A stretch of 64,000 bases of DNA from Patella vulgata (GCF_932274485.2 NC_065883.2:69607210-69671209); one strand, 5' to 3'. Positions 1 through 11,471 are shown, counted from the first letter of the stretch. The notes: generated by a model not told the origin, from the sequence alone. A program made the numbers and translations.

Positions 1-599
1 CTTGGTTACTTATATTATGAAATCCTTGCGATTAATTTGACGGAAGGTTCTGTCTAGCGTGTATTAATATCCCACAATAGCACATTATTTTTTTTCTGAA
101 GACATTTCGTTATATTTGATTACCCCCTGGGTTTGTCTGTGCTAAATATTTTTGTCCAATATAAAAGATTTGTTTTCTTTTTGTGTTCAATAAATTTGTA
201 ATATCAATCCGTGTTTTCCGCATCACCGCCATATTGAGCCGTCTGTCGCGATAGATATATAAATGGCGAGAAGAACAGGGGAGATGGTATAATCTGGGTA
301 CAATATGATCAATAAATATTGAATATGGCGGCGAATATAAGATCACGTGATATCATATTGGTCGGTCAGTAAACGACAACCGGTTATTATCAATGTTAGT
401 TTATATAGGGGGCGTTAATAGTCTTTATGACGTGAACAATGGCATCGTTAATCCATTTTTAATATGGATTTACAATGGTCGATGTTCTCGTATTCTTGTA
501 TTATAAAACCACACATATTAAAGAGGCAATAAAATGAAACGAGGTTAGAAAACCGGACTAAAAAAAGCGCATATGCCATGTAGAGTGTTATAACTTAAT
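1..599. other. Unassigned AT-rich stretch with an inverted YY1-like motif pair
   Basis: No coding region or repeat was recognised. The one structure seen is an inverted pair, TCACCGCCATATTGA at 223-237 and TGAATATGGCGGCGA at 320-334. Both arms match the CCGCCAT core bound by YY1 in animals. A CACGTG E-box follows near 343. This could be a promoter fragment or simply an old inverted-repeat element. Confidence 0.35.
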
Positions 600-766
600 A
601 TAAGGGACGTTTTGCCCAGACAGTGGCGCTACAGCTTACCCTGACGGTTATTTTGAATTCCAACTTCCAGGGGGGGGGGGGCTTTAACGTGCACGCCAAC
701 GTGTAAACAGTACAGTGTTTTACGCCTCATTCGAACTAATAGACCATGTTCAGTTCACTTCTACGC
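600..766 (-). mobile_element. SINE B fragment
   Basis: Middle part of SINE B in reverse orientation: the antisense forms of the TTGCCCGGACAG, GAATTCCAACTT and GTGCACGCCAA blocks occur in the usual order. A G-run of about 12 has expanded near 669-680. It runs directly into SINE A at 767. Confidence 0.7.
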
Positions 767-982
767 GGTGGGGGGGGGGACGAATGGTTAACGCGTGCGC
801 GTTGGATCTGGTCTGTCATTTAGTTAACTGGCGCGGTTTCGATTCCCCGCTTGTACGTGACAAGAAATAGGGTCGCCTGTCTATCTTCGTTGATTTTCTC
901 AGGGTCTATGCGCAAGCGAATTGTTGAAATAAAATTGAACTATATGTTAGTCCCGGCATGGCCTAGTTTGTGGCCATTAAAT

Positions 983-1019
<37 letters not shown>
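767..1019 (+). mobile_element. SINE A copy, near full length
   Basis: Starts with a run of about 10 G, then the tRNA-like head (ACGAATGGTTAACGCG) and B box (GGTTTCGATTCCCC). The core (TACGTGACAAG...GGGTCGCC) follows, then the tail GTTAGTCCCG...GCCTAGTTTG and a (CT)n tract to 1019. Part of the TCCGGTTTCC core is missing. No clear target-site duplication was found. Confidence 0.8.
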
Positions 1020-1024
<5 letters not shown>

Positions 1025-1127
1025 GTGATGATAGAGTGATGATACAAACTTCGCTAACAATGAAAACAAAACCCCCAAACCTACTTAATCACTAAGTTAC
1101 TGTACTTCCCCATACATGTTAAATGGA

Positions 1128-1260
1128 CATTATGCAGGATTATGTAAAGATCTGACGAGTTCCCGCTATAATAATTAAAAATAAGATAATGAAAAGTGAA
1201 TATGTTGAAAATTACTTTACTCTGAGCTGACTTATCGTATTTTACCAATATCCAGAGAAA
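1128..1260 (+). mobile_element. Decayed family C (TTAA MITE) fragment
   Basis: Matches the left part of family C: the TTCCCGCTATAATAATTAAA and TTACTTTACTCTGAGC blocks are in order. It belongs to a decayed subgroup also seen at 26585 and 44234, which shares TTCTGAGCGAAG in place of ACTCTGAACCGA. Confidence 0.5.
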
Positions 1261-1477
1261 TAAAATTGTTACATGTATTTTTGTTATTTTTTATCACACA
1301 TTTTTTGCAGATAAAATATTCTATTCGGCGAACAAAAAAAGGAATGTTTTTTTTTATCTAAAAATTATAATCCATTTTGGCGAAAAAAAAAGAAAGCCAG
1401 TGTGAGATCTAAGTAGTAGTGTTTTTTTGTTAGTTTATTACTTTCTTTACTGTGTTGCAAAGACAAACGCGTGGTTC

Positions 1478-1536
1478 ATTAGCCCAGTATAGGAGCAGAA
1501 CAGTAAGACGTTAAACCCCATTTCATTTCATTTCAC
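1478..1536 (+). mobile_element. SINE B 3'-end fragment
   Basis: Only the last 60 bp of SINE B: TTAGCCCAGTATAGGAGCAG, GACGTTAAACCCC and (ATTTC)n. It is probably a strongly 5'-truncated insertion. Flanking repeats are not obvious. Confidence 0.7.
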
Positions 1537-1641
1537 ATCCGCGTGGAATTTACTCCTGTCCTTCGATTTGCGTAACTAACTCCTATCGCATTATGACTGT
1601 ACGTGGAACTATCCCAAATTCTGATCTTAAATACCATTTAC

Positions 1642-1975
1642 GGGGGATCACGGTGGCTAAGTGGGTAAGACGCTGGGACGCTAGCCTGGAGGTCGGGTGT
1701 TCGATCCCTGTAATGGCCGGGATAGTTCATGCGTTTTTCCGGCGTGGTTCCCACTTGTAAGTGATGCAAGACGGATGGGACGAAAAACACATTGGCGTGC
1801 ACGTAAAAGATCCCTTGACAGTTGGAATTCGATATAAGAGTAGGCCGTAGTGCCGCTGTCCGGGCAAAACTTTCCCTCATAGCACACTGTATGGCGTATG
1901 CCCGTCTTCATTAGCTCTGTAGCTATAGGCGCAGAACAGTAGGATGTTAAACCTCATTTCATTTCTTTTCATTTG
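1642..1975 (+). mobile_element. SINE B, full-length copy with target-site duplication
   Basis: A complete member. It opens with five G, then the tRNA-like A box (GTGGCTAAGTGGGTAAGACG) and B box (GGTGTTCGATCCC). The body (CGTGCACGTAAAAGATCCC, GTTGGAATTCGATATAAGAG) follows, then AGGATGTTAAACCTCATTTC and the ATTTC tail. It is flanked by a perfect 13-bp direct repeat, AAATACCATTTAC, at 1629-1641 and 1976-1988. This copy lacks the block around the tRNA-distal CTGTCTAGTCGTTC. Mobilisation by a LINE is inferred from the TSD and tail; the element encodes no protein. Confidence 0.92.
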
Positions 1976-1988
1976 AAATACCATTTAC

Positions 1989-2652
1989 TTAACGAGCCAG
2001 CATTTCTAGAAATGAAATCCTCACAAACAAAACAATAACTCATGTGATTCTTATATTTTAGCTTGTTATGATGAACCCAGGAACCAGTTTTAATGAGTGT
2101 TACCGGAAGTAGACCGGATGACGACTTCCGTAAATTACCGTTCTTGCAAAATACGCTGTGAAGTCGAGTCAAATTAAGTCATTTATTCTTGGTGAGGAGC
2201 GGGAAGTGAATAAAAAAACGTTAAGATATTTTATCACTAATAAAAATGGCGGTTTATTTGGTAATTGTCTCGTATTTCAAACCACTGTGTTCTCGTTGCT
2301 ACAATAAATTAACGGTAATTCTTTCAAACATGACGGACAGCATCACCTGTTAGCGTATGAAGATTGTTTAATGATTTGACTGTTGTTGTAGTTTAGATTC
2401 CATATCCTGAATTATCTGTAGAAATAACTAGAAAACCTCCTTTTTATTTAAGGGAATCAAGACAAGAGGGAATAATTTATATTCACTCATAACAAAAATT
2501 AAATAATTCACCAAACCCCTGACGTAAGTCACGTACCTGTTCAGATAGGGAGGGCGTTGACACATTCGTTCCCATAATTGTTCAAGGTTGAAGAGAAAAA
2601 CAAAGGGGCTTTAGACAACTCCCAGAGATGTATTTTCCAGTGACTCTGATGG
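1989..2652. other. Unassigned stretch
   Basis: AT-rich, without long open frames, tandem repeats or matches to the other repeat families here. Confidence 0.5.
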
Positions 2653-2663
2653 TTCGTGTTAAA

Positions 2664-2955
2664 TGTGGCCAATTGTGTGTTGATTGTGGTGTTAAAACAA
2701 CGTGCGGGCTGTATCATAAGGCCTGTCATTGAGTCAACTGGCGTGGTTTCGAATCCCCGGTTGTACGTGACAAGGAGTAGGGTCGCCTTCCCAACCTCGT
2801 TGCTTTCCTCCGGGTCATCCGGTTTCCTCCTACTGCTAAAGACCCCTACGCGCAATCGAATTTTGAAATAAAATTTAAAAACATATGTTTGTCCCGAAAT
2901 GGCCTAGTTTGTGTTGAGTGGACGTTAAACCCCATTTCTCCCTCTCTCTCTCTCT
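2664..2955 (+). mobile_element. SINE A with 11-bp target-site duplication
   Basis: Flanked by TTCGTGTTAAA at 2653-2663 and 2956-2966. The first 35 bases of the head diverge from other copies and lack the G-run. From CGGGCTGTATCATAAGG onward it follows the family through the B box, TCCGGTTTCCTCC core, GACCTAGTTTGTGT block and CT tail. Confidence 0.88.
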
Positions 2956-3082
2956 TTCGTGTTAAAACACAGTTTCGTCTTCTAAACAAAAAGCCCTGAC
3001 TTTTTCACAAGTTAAAAATTGTGAAACTTGAATCTATACATATTACCGGTATTAAATAATTGTATGATATTCTTGACATTTG

Positions 3083-3442
3083 AAATCTGATTAAAACACG
3101 GATTCTATTTCGTTTCGTTTTTTATAGTTCAAAATTTCGTTTTAATTGTCTTTACTACACTATCTGAAAGAGTTGTTATATAAGCCGCGTTCTGGATGAT
3201 GTTAGGGATTATCCAATGAAACGGTCTGTTACGGCGAGTTTTTTGGCGTGAGGTGCACGGAACTGTAGGTAACTCCCTAGAAACATCAGTACTGATTGGT
3301 TAATCAAATAGCTGACGCCAAAAGCCGCTTGTATGATCTCTGAAGCGAACTTCCGCTACAACCGGTCAGATTTTCATGTAGTGTAGGCCATCGAAAGTAT
3401 AAAAAACAAAATGAAATATAAATTTGTATTTTAATCAGATTG
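3083..3442 (+). mobile_element. Family D MITE (Mutator-like), copy 1
   Basis: Non-coding 360-bp element with long terminal inverted repeats: AAATCTGATTAAAACAC on the left and TTTTAATCAGATTG on the right, each followed inward by a TTTCGTTTCGTTTTTTATA-type block. Flanks TGACATTTG (3074-3082) and TGATATTTG (3443-3451) form a 9-bp duplication with one mismatch. Long inverted ends with 9-bp TSDs fit Mutator-like elements. No transposase is present. Confidence 0.8.
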
Positions 3443-3539
3443 TGATATTTGGGACCCCATGTTTGTTGGTTGGCTTACCGTATTTTATTATAGTCTTAAC
3501 ATTTGGATTAACCAGGACAATACGCCAAGCGTCAAGCGG

Positions 3540-3858
3540 TGGGGGTGGGGAGTGGGGGGATGGACGAATGGTTAGCGCGTGCGCGTTGTATCATAACATC
3601 TGTCAATGAGCCACCTGGCGTGCCTGGCGTGCCTGGCGTGGTTTCGATTCCACGGTTGTAGGTGACAAGGAGTAGGGTTGCTCTTCCAAGCGCATGGGTT
3701 TTCTCCGGGTCCTCGGGTTTTCTATGGGTCCTCCGGTTTCCTCCCACTGCTAAAGTCCCAAACGCTCAAGCAAATAATTTAAATAAGATTTAACCATGTT
3801 AGTCCCGAAATGACCTAGTTTGTGTCGAGTGGACGTTAAACTCCAGTTCTCTCTCTCA
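3540..3858 (+). mobile_element. SINE A with internal short duplications
   Basis: Has the G-rich 5' end, GGTTAGCGCGTGCGCG head, B box, core and short CT tail. A 9-bp unit, CTGGCGTGC, is tandemly repeated about three times near 3616-3640, just before the B box. The TCCGGGTCCTC block is also duplicated. A 30-bp piece of SINE B head (GGGTAAGACGCTGGCTCGC) follows at 3866-3898. Confidence 0.82.
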
Positions 3859-4192
3859 TGACACGTGACGAAATGGGTAAGACGCTGGCTCGCTAATGTT
3901 AAGCCTAGGAATTTATTCGCAAAACAAACTGTTATGTGGATATTATTCAATCTTTTCAGAATTTAATATACAATCATGTTACACATTCATATTACTATTG
4001 TTAACATGCCGAATTTAACAATTTACTTTATAACTCAAAATATATAGACGTGCACAATTCTACCCTCGTAATTAATCTTAATTTGTAAATATTCTGTTAG
4101 TATTATGAATTCAATATTTACCACATGATATGGACAATAACATAGCACAACTTTTCCATTAGAAAAGCCCTGACATATTACCCGTCAATTCT

Positions 4193-4355
4193 AATAGTAA
4201 GTGCAGGGGGACTGCACTACACATAATTTACACAAACACAAATATACGGACAAGGCATATTACGCAGAAATCACAAACAAACGTGCAATACAAATAAAGT
4301 GAATGGATCCGGGGGCTAGCCGTAAGCGTCCACTGCGCGGTGGAATTGTCCCTGT
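4193..4355 (+). repeat. Family G dispersed repeat, copy 1
   Basis: Shares ordered blocks with 33845-33975 and 46109-46239: ATAGTAAGTGCAGG, ACAGACAAG-like, CAGAAATCACAAAC, GTGAATGGATCCGGGG and TAGCCGTAAGCGTCCACTG. The start holds a perfect 7-bp hairpin, AGTGCAG...CTGCACT. Its class is unknown. The rest of 3900-4660 is AT-rich with nothing recognised. Confidence 0.6.
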
Positions 4356-4660
4356 AGGTCTAGAGATCTTTCGTACCATCCTCTACGGTCTCCACTACGG
4401 GGCTGACTAAATGGCTTAATTTCGTGATTCTAAATACATCATTATTGTAATACATACATGATACATGATTTTATAATAATTTACAATTTATAAATTTCAA
4501 ATAAAATTACTTGGTGACTACAGGCATCGTTTAAAATGTACATAGATTTATTTTAAACCCTCTTATATTAAATTAATAACTTTTAACCCTTGTATTATGT
4601 ATGTATTCATTATATACATAATTGTATTATAGGATGGCTATAAATGTAAATATTCTTTCG

Positions 4661-5112
4661 TTAAAGATACATTATGGGGGATTAGTTCCCACTATAATTG
4701 TTAAAAACTAGATAATGTAAAGGGAATTTGCTGAAAATTTCAGTCAAATTGATCCACCCTGAACCGAGTATTTAGCGATTGAATTTTGGGCCTAGTCTCA
4801 ATCATCATTACTAAAGTCGGTACGATAAAAACATAGTCTCGATTATCCATTTCATGATTAAATCAGAAGCAGCCGACCGAGTTCTCATCCAGTAAATATC
4901 GCAGGCTAGCGATACCATCCAGAGTTGATTATGGTCTGGATAAGTTAATCCATGTCTAATTAATAATTTAGATAACATTTTAGGCCTAAAGAAAGACCTG
5001 CAATAGGCAGAATTAGCTCTTGCATAATGTATGTTTAGTACCAAAAAAAAAAAAAAAAATCAGAGAAAAATAGTATTTTTGGCAGTTTTAGCTTTTGCAT
5101 AATGTATGTTTA
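4661..5112 (+). mobile_element. Family C MITE with duplicated right end
   Basis: Begins TTAAAGATACATTATGG and reaches its right terminus, GCATAATGTATGTTTA, at 5037. After a poly-A run the same terminus recurs as GCATAATGTATGTTTAA at 5096-5112, so the right end is present twice. Non-coding. The ends suggest a TTAA target. Confidence 0.82.
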
Positions 5113-5136
5113 ATAAAGATATATTATAAAAAAAAT

Positions 5137-5427
5137 GACGCTGGCTCGCTAGCCTGGAGGTCTCGGGTCATCGGGTCTTTTCGACGTGGTTTCCCCTTGT
5201 CAGTGGTGTCTAGTCGTTCGGGTGGGACGGAATACCGAGGTCTCGTGTACACATTGGGGTGCACGTAAAAGTTCCCCTGGTAGTTGGAATTCGATATAAG
5301 AGTAGGCTTTAGCGTTGCTGTCCAGGCAAAATGTCCCTCATACAACACTGTATGGCGTATGACCGTCTTCATTAGCCCAATCGTAGCAGAACAGTAGGGC
5401 ATTGAACCCCATTTGATTTCATTTCGA
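5137..5427 (+). mobile_element. SINE B copy
   Basis: Contains TGACGCTGGCTCGCTAGCC, the GTGGTTTCCCCTTGTCAGTG block, TCGTTCGGGTGGGACGG, GTTGGAATTCGATATAAGAG and the ATTTC tail. The very 5' tRNA head is missing and the B box is altered. Confidence 0.82.
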
Positions 5428-6805
5428 CGTCACATATTAGATCTTACTGTCTTGTTATATGTTCAAGATCTTCAAGTTCCAAAGTTTGATTTATGACGTC
5501 GGTTACACCATGCCTGGTTAATACCAATCTATTATATTATAACCAAAATAGAGCAGACAATTTGAAAGTCTGTTGCTTCAAGGTCTCAATCAAAGATGCC
5601 ATTAATAAAACAGATGAAACACATTACAAAATCCCCCCCAACCGCCTTCCCTCCCCGAAAAACAACCAATTCAAAATAACAAGGCTGATTATATTCTTCC
5701 ACGATCGTTCTGTCGTTATTTTGGAAATTGCACGTGGCTGTTCCCAACAATAAACTCGATTGGTATATAGCATTCGATTACAGACCACTACAGGGTTTCT
5801 CATTCAATGTTAATTTTCTTTGGGTTGAACGATCTAGCTCAGAATGCAAATTTGCAACCATGCAAATCTTGAGATACGCAAACTGGAAGTAGCATATAAA
5901 TAAACATGTAATTCTCCGCCCTAAATTTCAACATAACCAACCTTTTAGATTTGTCCCAGCCTGAATATCATGATAAAGGGTGAGAATGAGTATAAATGGA
6001 AGGAAATACAATGACGAGTGAAATAGTAGTGTGGTCGGTATCCATTTAACCCGTAACCTTAGAAACCAAAATGACGTAAGTGATACGTCAACAATGCATA
6101 TGTTTTCCATTCCTTAGAACTGGATTTACAACAGATTAGAGATGTGATATAATTAACCTGCCCACTAATCCCAGAGGATCTGAAAAATACATGCCAACAT
6201 CATTCTTAACCCTACAGGACTTATTCCACTCATTAATATTATACTACATAGCTGACAATCAAATACAAACATGAGATATGATAATAGGGTTCCATTGCCC
6301 CAAGTTACGTTTCGTCTGTATTATTAATTTGCAAACTGTCTGTAGAAATTGTTAAAATATTTTAAAAGTAAAATAGGTACTACTTTGATGGATCTGTATG
6401 TCATATGTTGCCATCGGCCTCGACTGGAGAACTAGGATGTCAATTAATCTTCCCTTTTTGGACTTACGTTTGTCATTAATATTTAATACGGGGACCTTTA
6501 ACTAATTAGGCTAAGACTGGCATTCGAGGTATAACATTGTTCAAATTTAGACAATTGGTAGTAACCACCACTGACGTCAGAGACTACCAAAGAGGCATTC
6601 TGGACGTCTGGAATTATTGGTGTTTAAAACTTTTAATATTCATTTATTACTCAGAAAAAAAAATCGGAATCCAATAATTTTATTTTTTTAAGCAATATTT
6701 TATTCAGATTTGTATCTGAATAGGGATTGGGGAACAGGCATAGCCTATATTAAATCCCTCTCCCAATAATTATATGCGCACTTTGTGTACGTGGTTGTTG
6801 TGGGT
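5428..6805. other. Unassigned single-copy-like stretch
   Basis: No repeat family, tandem array or convincing exon was seen. Open frames are short and lack codon bias. Confidence 0.5.
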
Positions 6806-6807
6806 GA

Positions 6808-6953
6808 GGTGGGTGGTTGGCCGAATGGTTAGCACGGATTAACACGAGGTCCAATCAGATATTGCAGATTTTGTCTGCAGTGGATGCCGAAAGTTGACAA
6901 ATTTTCAATTGATCATATTTTTGAAAATACTGAACAGAATTAAACCATTCCCT
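6808..6953 (+). repeat. SINE A head fragment joined to family F repeat
   Basis: 6808-6836 is a SINE A head (TGGCCGAATGGTTAGCAC). It is followed by a block that recurs inverted at 9848-9970 and decayed at 19190-19315. Shared pieces are CAGATATTGCA, GTCTGCAGTGGATG, AAAGTTGACAAATTTTCA and ATACTGAACAGAATTAAACC. Class unknown. Confidence 0.6.
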
Positions 6954-6966
6954 TTCTCGATATTAT

Positions 6967-7228
6967 GGGGGGTTGGATGGCCAAATAGTTAGTACGTGCG
7001 CGCTGTATCATAAGGTATGATATTGAGTCAACTGGCGTGGTTTCGATTCCCCGGTTGTACGTGACAAGAAGTAGGGTCGTCTGTCCAACCTCGTGGGTTT
7101 TCTCCGGTTTCCCCCCACTGCTAAAGACCCCTACGCGCAAGCGAATTATTGAAAAAAATTAAACCATGTGTTGGTCCCTAAATGACCTAGTTTGTGTCGA
7201 GTGGACGTTAAACCCCATCTCTCTCTCT
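6967..7228 (+). mobile_element. SINE A, near full length
   Basis: Six-G start, GTTGGATGGCCAAATAGTTA head, GGTTTCGATTCCCC B box, core with the TCCGGGTCC portion reduced, ATTAAACCATGTGTTGG, and a short CT tail. No TSD was identified. Confidence 0.85.
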
Positions 7229-8745
7229 GTCCCCGAAGACAGCTGCCTCCATCAGCAGAGGAAAATTTTATAAACACGTCATTAGAGATATAGACAATCA
7301 AATAAACAGTAGCGACTTCTTTAATCGGGGATGCAGAAATAAATTAAAAGGGGTAGCGATATAATAACACGGTTGCTGGCCACAATTATTTACAGCATCG
7401 CTCGTCAACGATCCTCAACGACAACCAAATGGCCATTGTTCGCAATCAAAATATGAGTCTTCCAATCAATCACCCCCTGTATTTTTCTCATGAAAACTCG
7501 ATCTAAAATACAATCGCATCTGTAATCAAAGTGGATCCTATTTATACAGTCATTATCGACAATCCTTGGTTATTATGAAAGCTAGGACATGTTATTTAGA
7601 TCACATCATTATCAAAATCTATCCGATAACCGCAGCAGATTACATTTAAGCTTAGTAATGAAAATACGACACTGAAAATGCATGAAGCTAGACAGAGTGA
7701 AAAAAAAACAACAGTGAGGGATGATCTTTGGTGATCGATAACAAAAAAACTCTAATTACATTGTATCTTTAATAACTAGCAAGCTAGAAGACAAATGAGC
7801 AGATCGGTAGTCCCACCATATGTCCAAGTGCTTCTAGAGCTTGGTGTAATCAAAGCTGGGCTCATAATTTAACATTAAATTCACTCGAACTGTCAGCGAG
7901 AGAGGCGACTTAAGAGAATGGCTGATTATCGTCTTAAGCCGAGTAATTACATTACTGTACGACTGGTCATTAATCAAGAAGAAGCGATGAGGTGGTCGTT
8001 TACAGATACCGAACGTATCGCACAGCAAGACCAACGGCTAAACGTGACGGGTATAAAACACGCCACAAATAACTAATTTATTAACCAATCTAGAGAACAA
8101 ACACACTCCCAGCTTGTCAAAGATAAGACGCTACTCCCAAAATAGGCTGCTTCTATCTTCTACAGATTTTCCTATTTTGTAACGAAGCGGCCTAGACACA
8201 GTGCTGATTTACTGTAATAAAAGTTGCCCAAGCCAAATTACAAGCCTTTGCGTGCATTCTAATTGATTGATTGCCTCCTAGATTGAGTCACTAAATATAG
8301 CACAAGATCCATTTAAAGGGACAATTCCACTTTCCGGGACAAAAAGTAGATTTGGTTTTACTTCTCGTAGCTAAGCTGCTCATGATTGATGATTGAAATA
8401 AAGAGACGAAATCTAAACTAAAACATTTACCAATCCACGACCACAAGTCACAGATGGAAAGATTGTAATTCATGTTCTAATTTCAGGAGCAATTTCTTTT
8501 GCTCCTACTTCTTATCTGGGCTATCACTATTTTGGAAGCAGGCGTTAGACTACTAGCTACTACTATATATTACTATTGCACTTTTCGCCTTCAAAGCATC
8601 GTCCTTCCGGCATGCACAAATAGAAATTATGATTTACAACACAAGAAGTCGAGTTCCCGTCTATATTGCTAACCGCACGTTGGGGATTCCCCCGGGGCAA
8701 CATTTCCCCGAAACTCGTCTCTATTACCCCGGTTAGTACGCCGAA
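7229..8745. other. Unassigned single-copy-like stretch
   Basis: About 1.5 kb without repeats or coding signal that I can recognise. Small open frames on either strand show no codon preference. Confidence 0.5.
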
Positions 8746-8748
8746 AGA

Positions 8749-9060
8749 TAAATAATAATAATAATAATAATAAAAACTTTATTTAATGAGGCAATGTATT
8801 TAGTTTGCAAAAAAAACCAAAAAAAAAAACCAACAAAAAACCTAATCTTCCATAGGTCCCTCCTAAGCTACAAAGACATATATACATGTAATATCAGGAT
8901 AAATTCAAAATCATTTGAAATGCAATGTATTTTATTTCAATTCTGCTTCGTTCCACCTCGCCATAGTGGTTCATGTCCTTTAATGTCTCTGTTGATATTA
9001 AAGCTTTCTAGATTCTGTTTAATCGTAAAAAGGAAATAAATGGAAAAATAAATGTTGGGA
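8749..9060 (-). mobile_element. Possible LINE 3' end
   Basis: On the minus strand the segment ends in ATTAAATAAAGTTTTT followed by (ATT)n, the layout of a LINE tail (compare GCAATAAAGTTTC with (TTC)n at 47188). The upstream 250 bp has no motif I can place. Confidence 0.35.
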
Positions 9061-9264
9061 ATAGAGGTGTCAATACTAATTTGATGCTGAAACGGAAATT
9101 ATTCCATATCTTTTATCTTGCCACGAGATCCGTCTGTACTGAACACAAATACCACCAAAGTAATCTATCATGAATCTTTCCATTTTGTAATGCATAATAA
9201 TTTCAAAATAAACAGGCACCCATGAGATACATTAAAATCTCTGGTCGTCATTTTTAATCCCTTT

Positions 9265-9489
9265 GAGAGAGAGAGAGAGGGGGTGGAGTTTAACGCCCAC
9301 TCAACACAAACTAGGTTATTTCGGGACTAACACATGTTCAATTTTATTTTAAAAATTCGCTTGTGCGTAAGGATGTTTAGCGGTGGGGGGAAGCCGGAGG
9401 ACTCGGAGAAAACCCACGTGGTTGGACAGGTGACCCTACTCCTTGTCACGTACAACCGGGGAATCGTTAACAAGCCAGTTGATTCAATC
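9265..9489 (-). mobile_element. SINE A, 5' head missing
   Basis: Antisense (GA)n tail, then AACTAGGTTATTTCGGGACT, TTCGCTTGTGCG, the TCCTCCGG-type core and the B box. It stops at the AGTTGATTCAAT block, where SINE B begins a few bases later. Confidence 0.85.
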
Positions 9490-9497
9490 CTCCAACT

Positions 9498-9847
9498 CAA
9501 ATGGAGTTTAACGTCCTACTGTTCTGCTCCTAAACTGGGCTAATGAAGACGGGCATACGCCATACAGTCTGCTATGAGGGAAATTTTGCCCGGGCAACGG
9601 CCTACTTTTATATCGAATTCCAACTTCCAAGGGATCTTTTACGTGCACTCCGATGCGTACACGGGACCTCAGTTTTTCGTCCCATCCGAATTACTAGACA
9701 GCTGTCCTTATCAGGCCCTCCGTTCTGCATCACTGACAAGGGGAAACCACGTCGGAAAATCCCGATGAACTTTCTCGGCCAATGCATGGATCGAATACAA
9801 GACCTCCAGGCTAGTGAGCAAGCGTCTTAACCACCCAGCCACCGTGG
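9498..9847 (-). mobile_element. SINE B, near full length
   Basis: Reads in reverse from the AAATGGAGTTTAACGTCC tail through GACGGGCATACGCCATAC, AATTCCAACTTCC and GGGGAAACCACGTCGG to the tRNA head (CAGCCACCGTGG). The 60-95 residue open frames here are antisense readings of the SINE, not genes. Confidence 0.88.
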
Positions 9848-9970
9848 AATGGTTTAATTCTGTTCAGTATTTACAAAAATATGATCAATTGAAAATTTGT
9901 CAACTTTCGACATCCACTACAGACAAAATTTGCAATATCTGGATGGAATCCAAACCCCGAACCGAGATAT
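9848..9970 (-). repeat. Family F dispersed repeat, copy 2
   Basis: Inverted counterpart of 6836-6953: TGAAAATTTGTCAACTTTCG and CTACAGACAAAATTTGCAAT lie in reverse order. It lies directly against the SINE B head, so the SINE may have inserted at or into this repeat. Confidence 0.6.
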
Positions 9971-10239
9971 TATCTGCCCTTGATATTTTGATTTACTGCT
10001 ATTAGCTAAATGTTAAATCATCAATATGAACACGTTTTATTTGAAATTTTGTATTAAACCGCGCAAAGCTCCATATTTTCCGAAATCAGCAAATGAAGAT
10101 ATGTGACATTAAGTATTGGTTTTAAAATAATAATAATAATAATAATGAGGTTTTATATAGCGTCTTCTCCATGTTGACACATGCTCAAAACACTTTTAGT
10201 AATGGCTCTACTGGTAAAACTGTCGAAACAGGAAAGTCT

Positions 10240-10467
10240 TTAGTGCGGATTTAAATTGATTAAAAGTTTGTTGATTCTTGATCTGTTGTGGAAGTTCGTT
10301 CCATAATCTAGGACCAGCTGAACTGCAAGACCTATACATGACTTTAAATTATATCTTGGAACAACTAGTGACTGTTTATTTTGAGAGCGAAGTGATCTAA
10401 TAGGGTTGTAGTCATATGAGAGTTCAGATAAGTATTGAGGAGCTGCATTATTGCGACATTTATACAC
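10240..10467 (-). pseudogene. LINE ORF2 C-terminal fragment
   Basis: 75 codons open. The CRNNAAPQYLSEL and IRSLRSQN segments match the conserved C-terminal region after the RT domain of L2/CR1 elements, usually YLxELL...R.LRS. The following tryptophan-rich LPxxLR portion is degraded. It is the downstream part of the LINE at 10118-11980. Confidence 0.75.
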
Positions 10468-10832
10468 TAATGTTAGTATTTGGTATTTGACTGAGCAGGT
10501 AACCAGTGTAAAGAAGCTAGCACATTCTGGATGTGATCAAACTTATGTCCTTGTTACTGTTCGAGCTGCAGTATTAAGAACTTTCTGGATCTTGGCTAGA
10601 CGTGCTTGTGGGATTCCATAGAGTAAACTATTACAATAATCAATTCTTGATAAAATCAGAGATTTCACAATAATTTGCAAGCTTCAGCATTGAGATAGTC
10701 TCTGATGTTGCATATGCAGCGTAGATGATAGTAGCAGTTACGGCATACCATATCAATTGAGTGAACATTTTTAGAGAAATTTATTTCTGAATTACCAATG
10801 GTGATTTAAAGATCAGGTAGTAACTTGAGTTG

Positions 10833-11039
10833 TTATGATGAACCTACTAAAAGAGCTTCTGTTTTATCGTCGTTCAAATTTAGTTTGTTCGCTTCCATCC
10901 ACTGTTTAACTGCCAGCGAACAGTCAGTAGTTTTTTGTAAGGCATTTCTGATTAGCATAGGACTAGACACACCAATGAGTTGAGTATCATCGGCATAATA
11001 GTAGTGCCTCTGATCATAGCCATCGATCACAGACCCCAA
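10833..11039 (-). pseudogene. LINE reverse transcriptase fragment with YADD box
   Basis: The open frame reads MGSVIDGYDQRHYYYADDTQ. YADD at 10986-10997 is the RT motif C holding two catalytic aspartates. WMEANKLNLNDDKTE downstream is the conserved post-catalytic thumb motif of L2/CR1 RTs. The motif B sequence CGLPQGSVLGP lies just upstream near 11070-11101, in a shifted frame, because of a one-base excess in a T-run. Confidence 0.85.
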
Positions 11040-11072
11040 AGCGGTTGTATAAAGAACAAAAAAACATGGGTC

Positions 11073-11471
11073 CTAATACACTGCCCTGTGGTAAGCCACA
11101 GTCAAGTTTAAACGGTAGAGATTTAGCTTCACCAAGTAGAACTGTTTGATGTCTATTACTAAGATATGATGTGATCCATAAAAGCGGTGTACCGGAAATG
11201 GAAAACTGGTTTTTAATCTATTGTATAGAATCTGATGGTCCACAGTGTCGAACGCTGCAGATAAATCCAAAAGAGTCAAAGATGCTACATTCCCTGTATC
11301 CACTGTACACTGTAGGTCGTTGAGGACCCTCAACACAGTGGTGTCAGTGCCATGAGGGGGTCTGTAAGCAGACTGAAACTTATCCAACAACTCATATTTC
11401 GAAATATGGGATTGAAGTCGAAGATTGACAGCTCTTTCCACAATTTTGGAAAGAAATGACGGGTTGGACAC
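11073..11471 (-). pseudogene. LINE reverse transcriptase palm fragment
   Basis: 132 codons, of which roughly the first 90 are RT: SNPSFLSKIVERAVNLRLQ, LLDKFQSAYRPPHGTDT and LLDLSAAFDTVDHQIL. The last holds the motif A catalytic aspartate. Order and wording match L2/CR1 RTs. After about residue 90 the frame is lost and the translation stops resembling RT. Confidence 0.88.
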
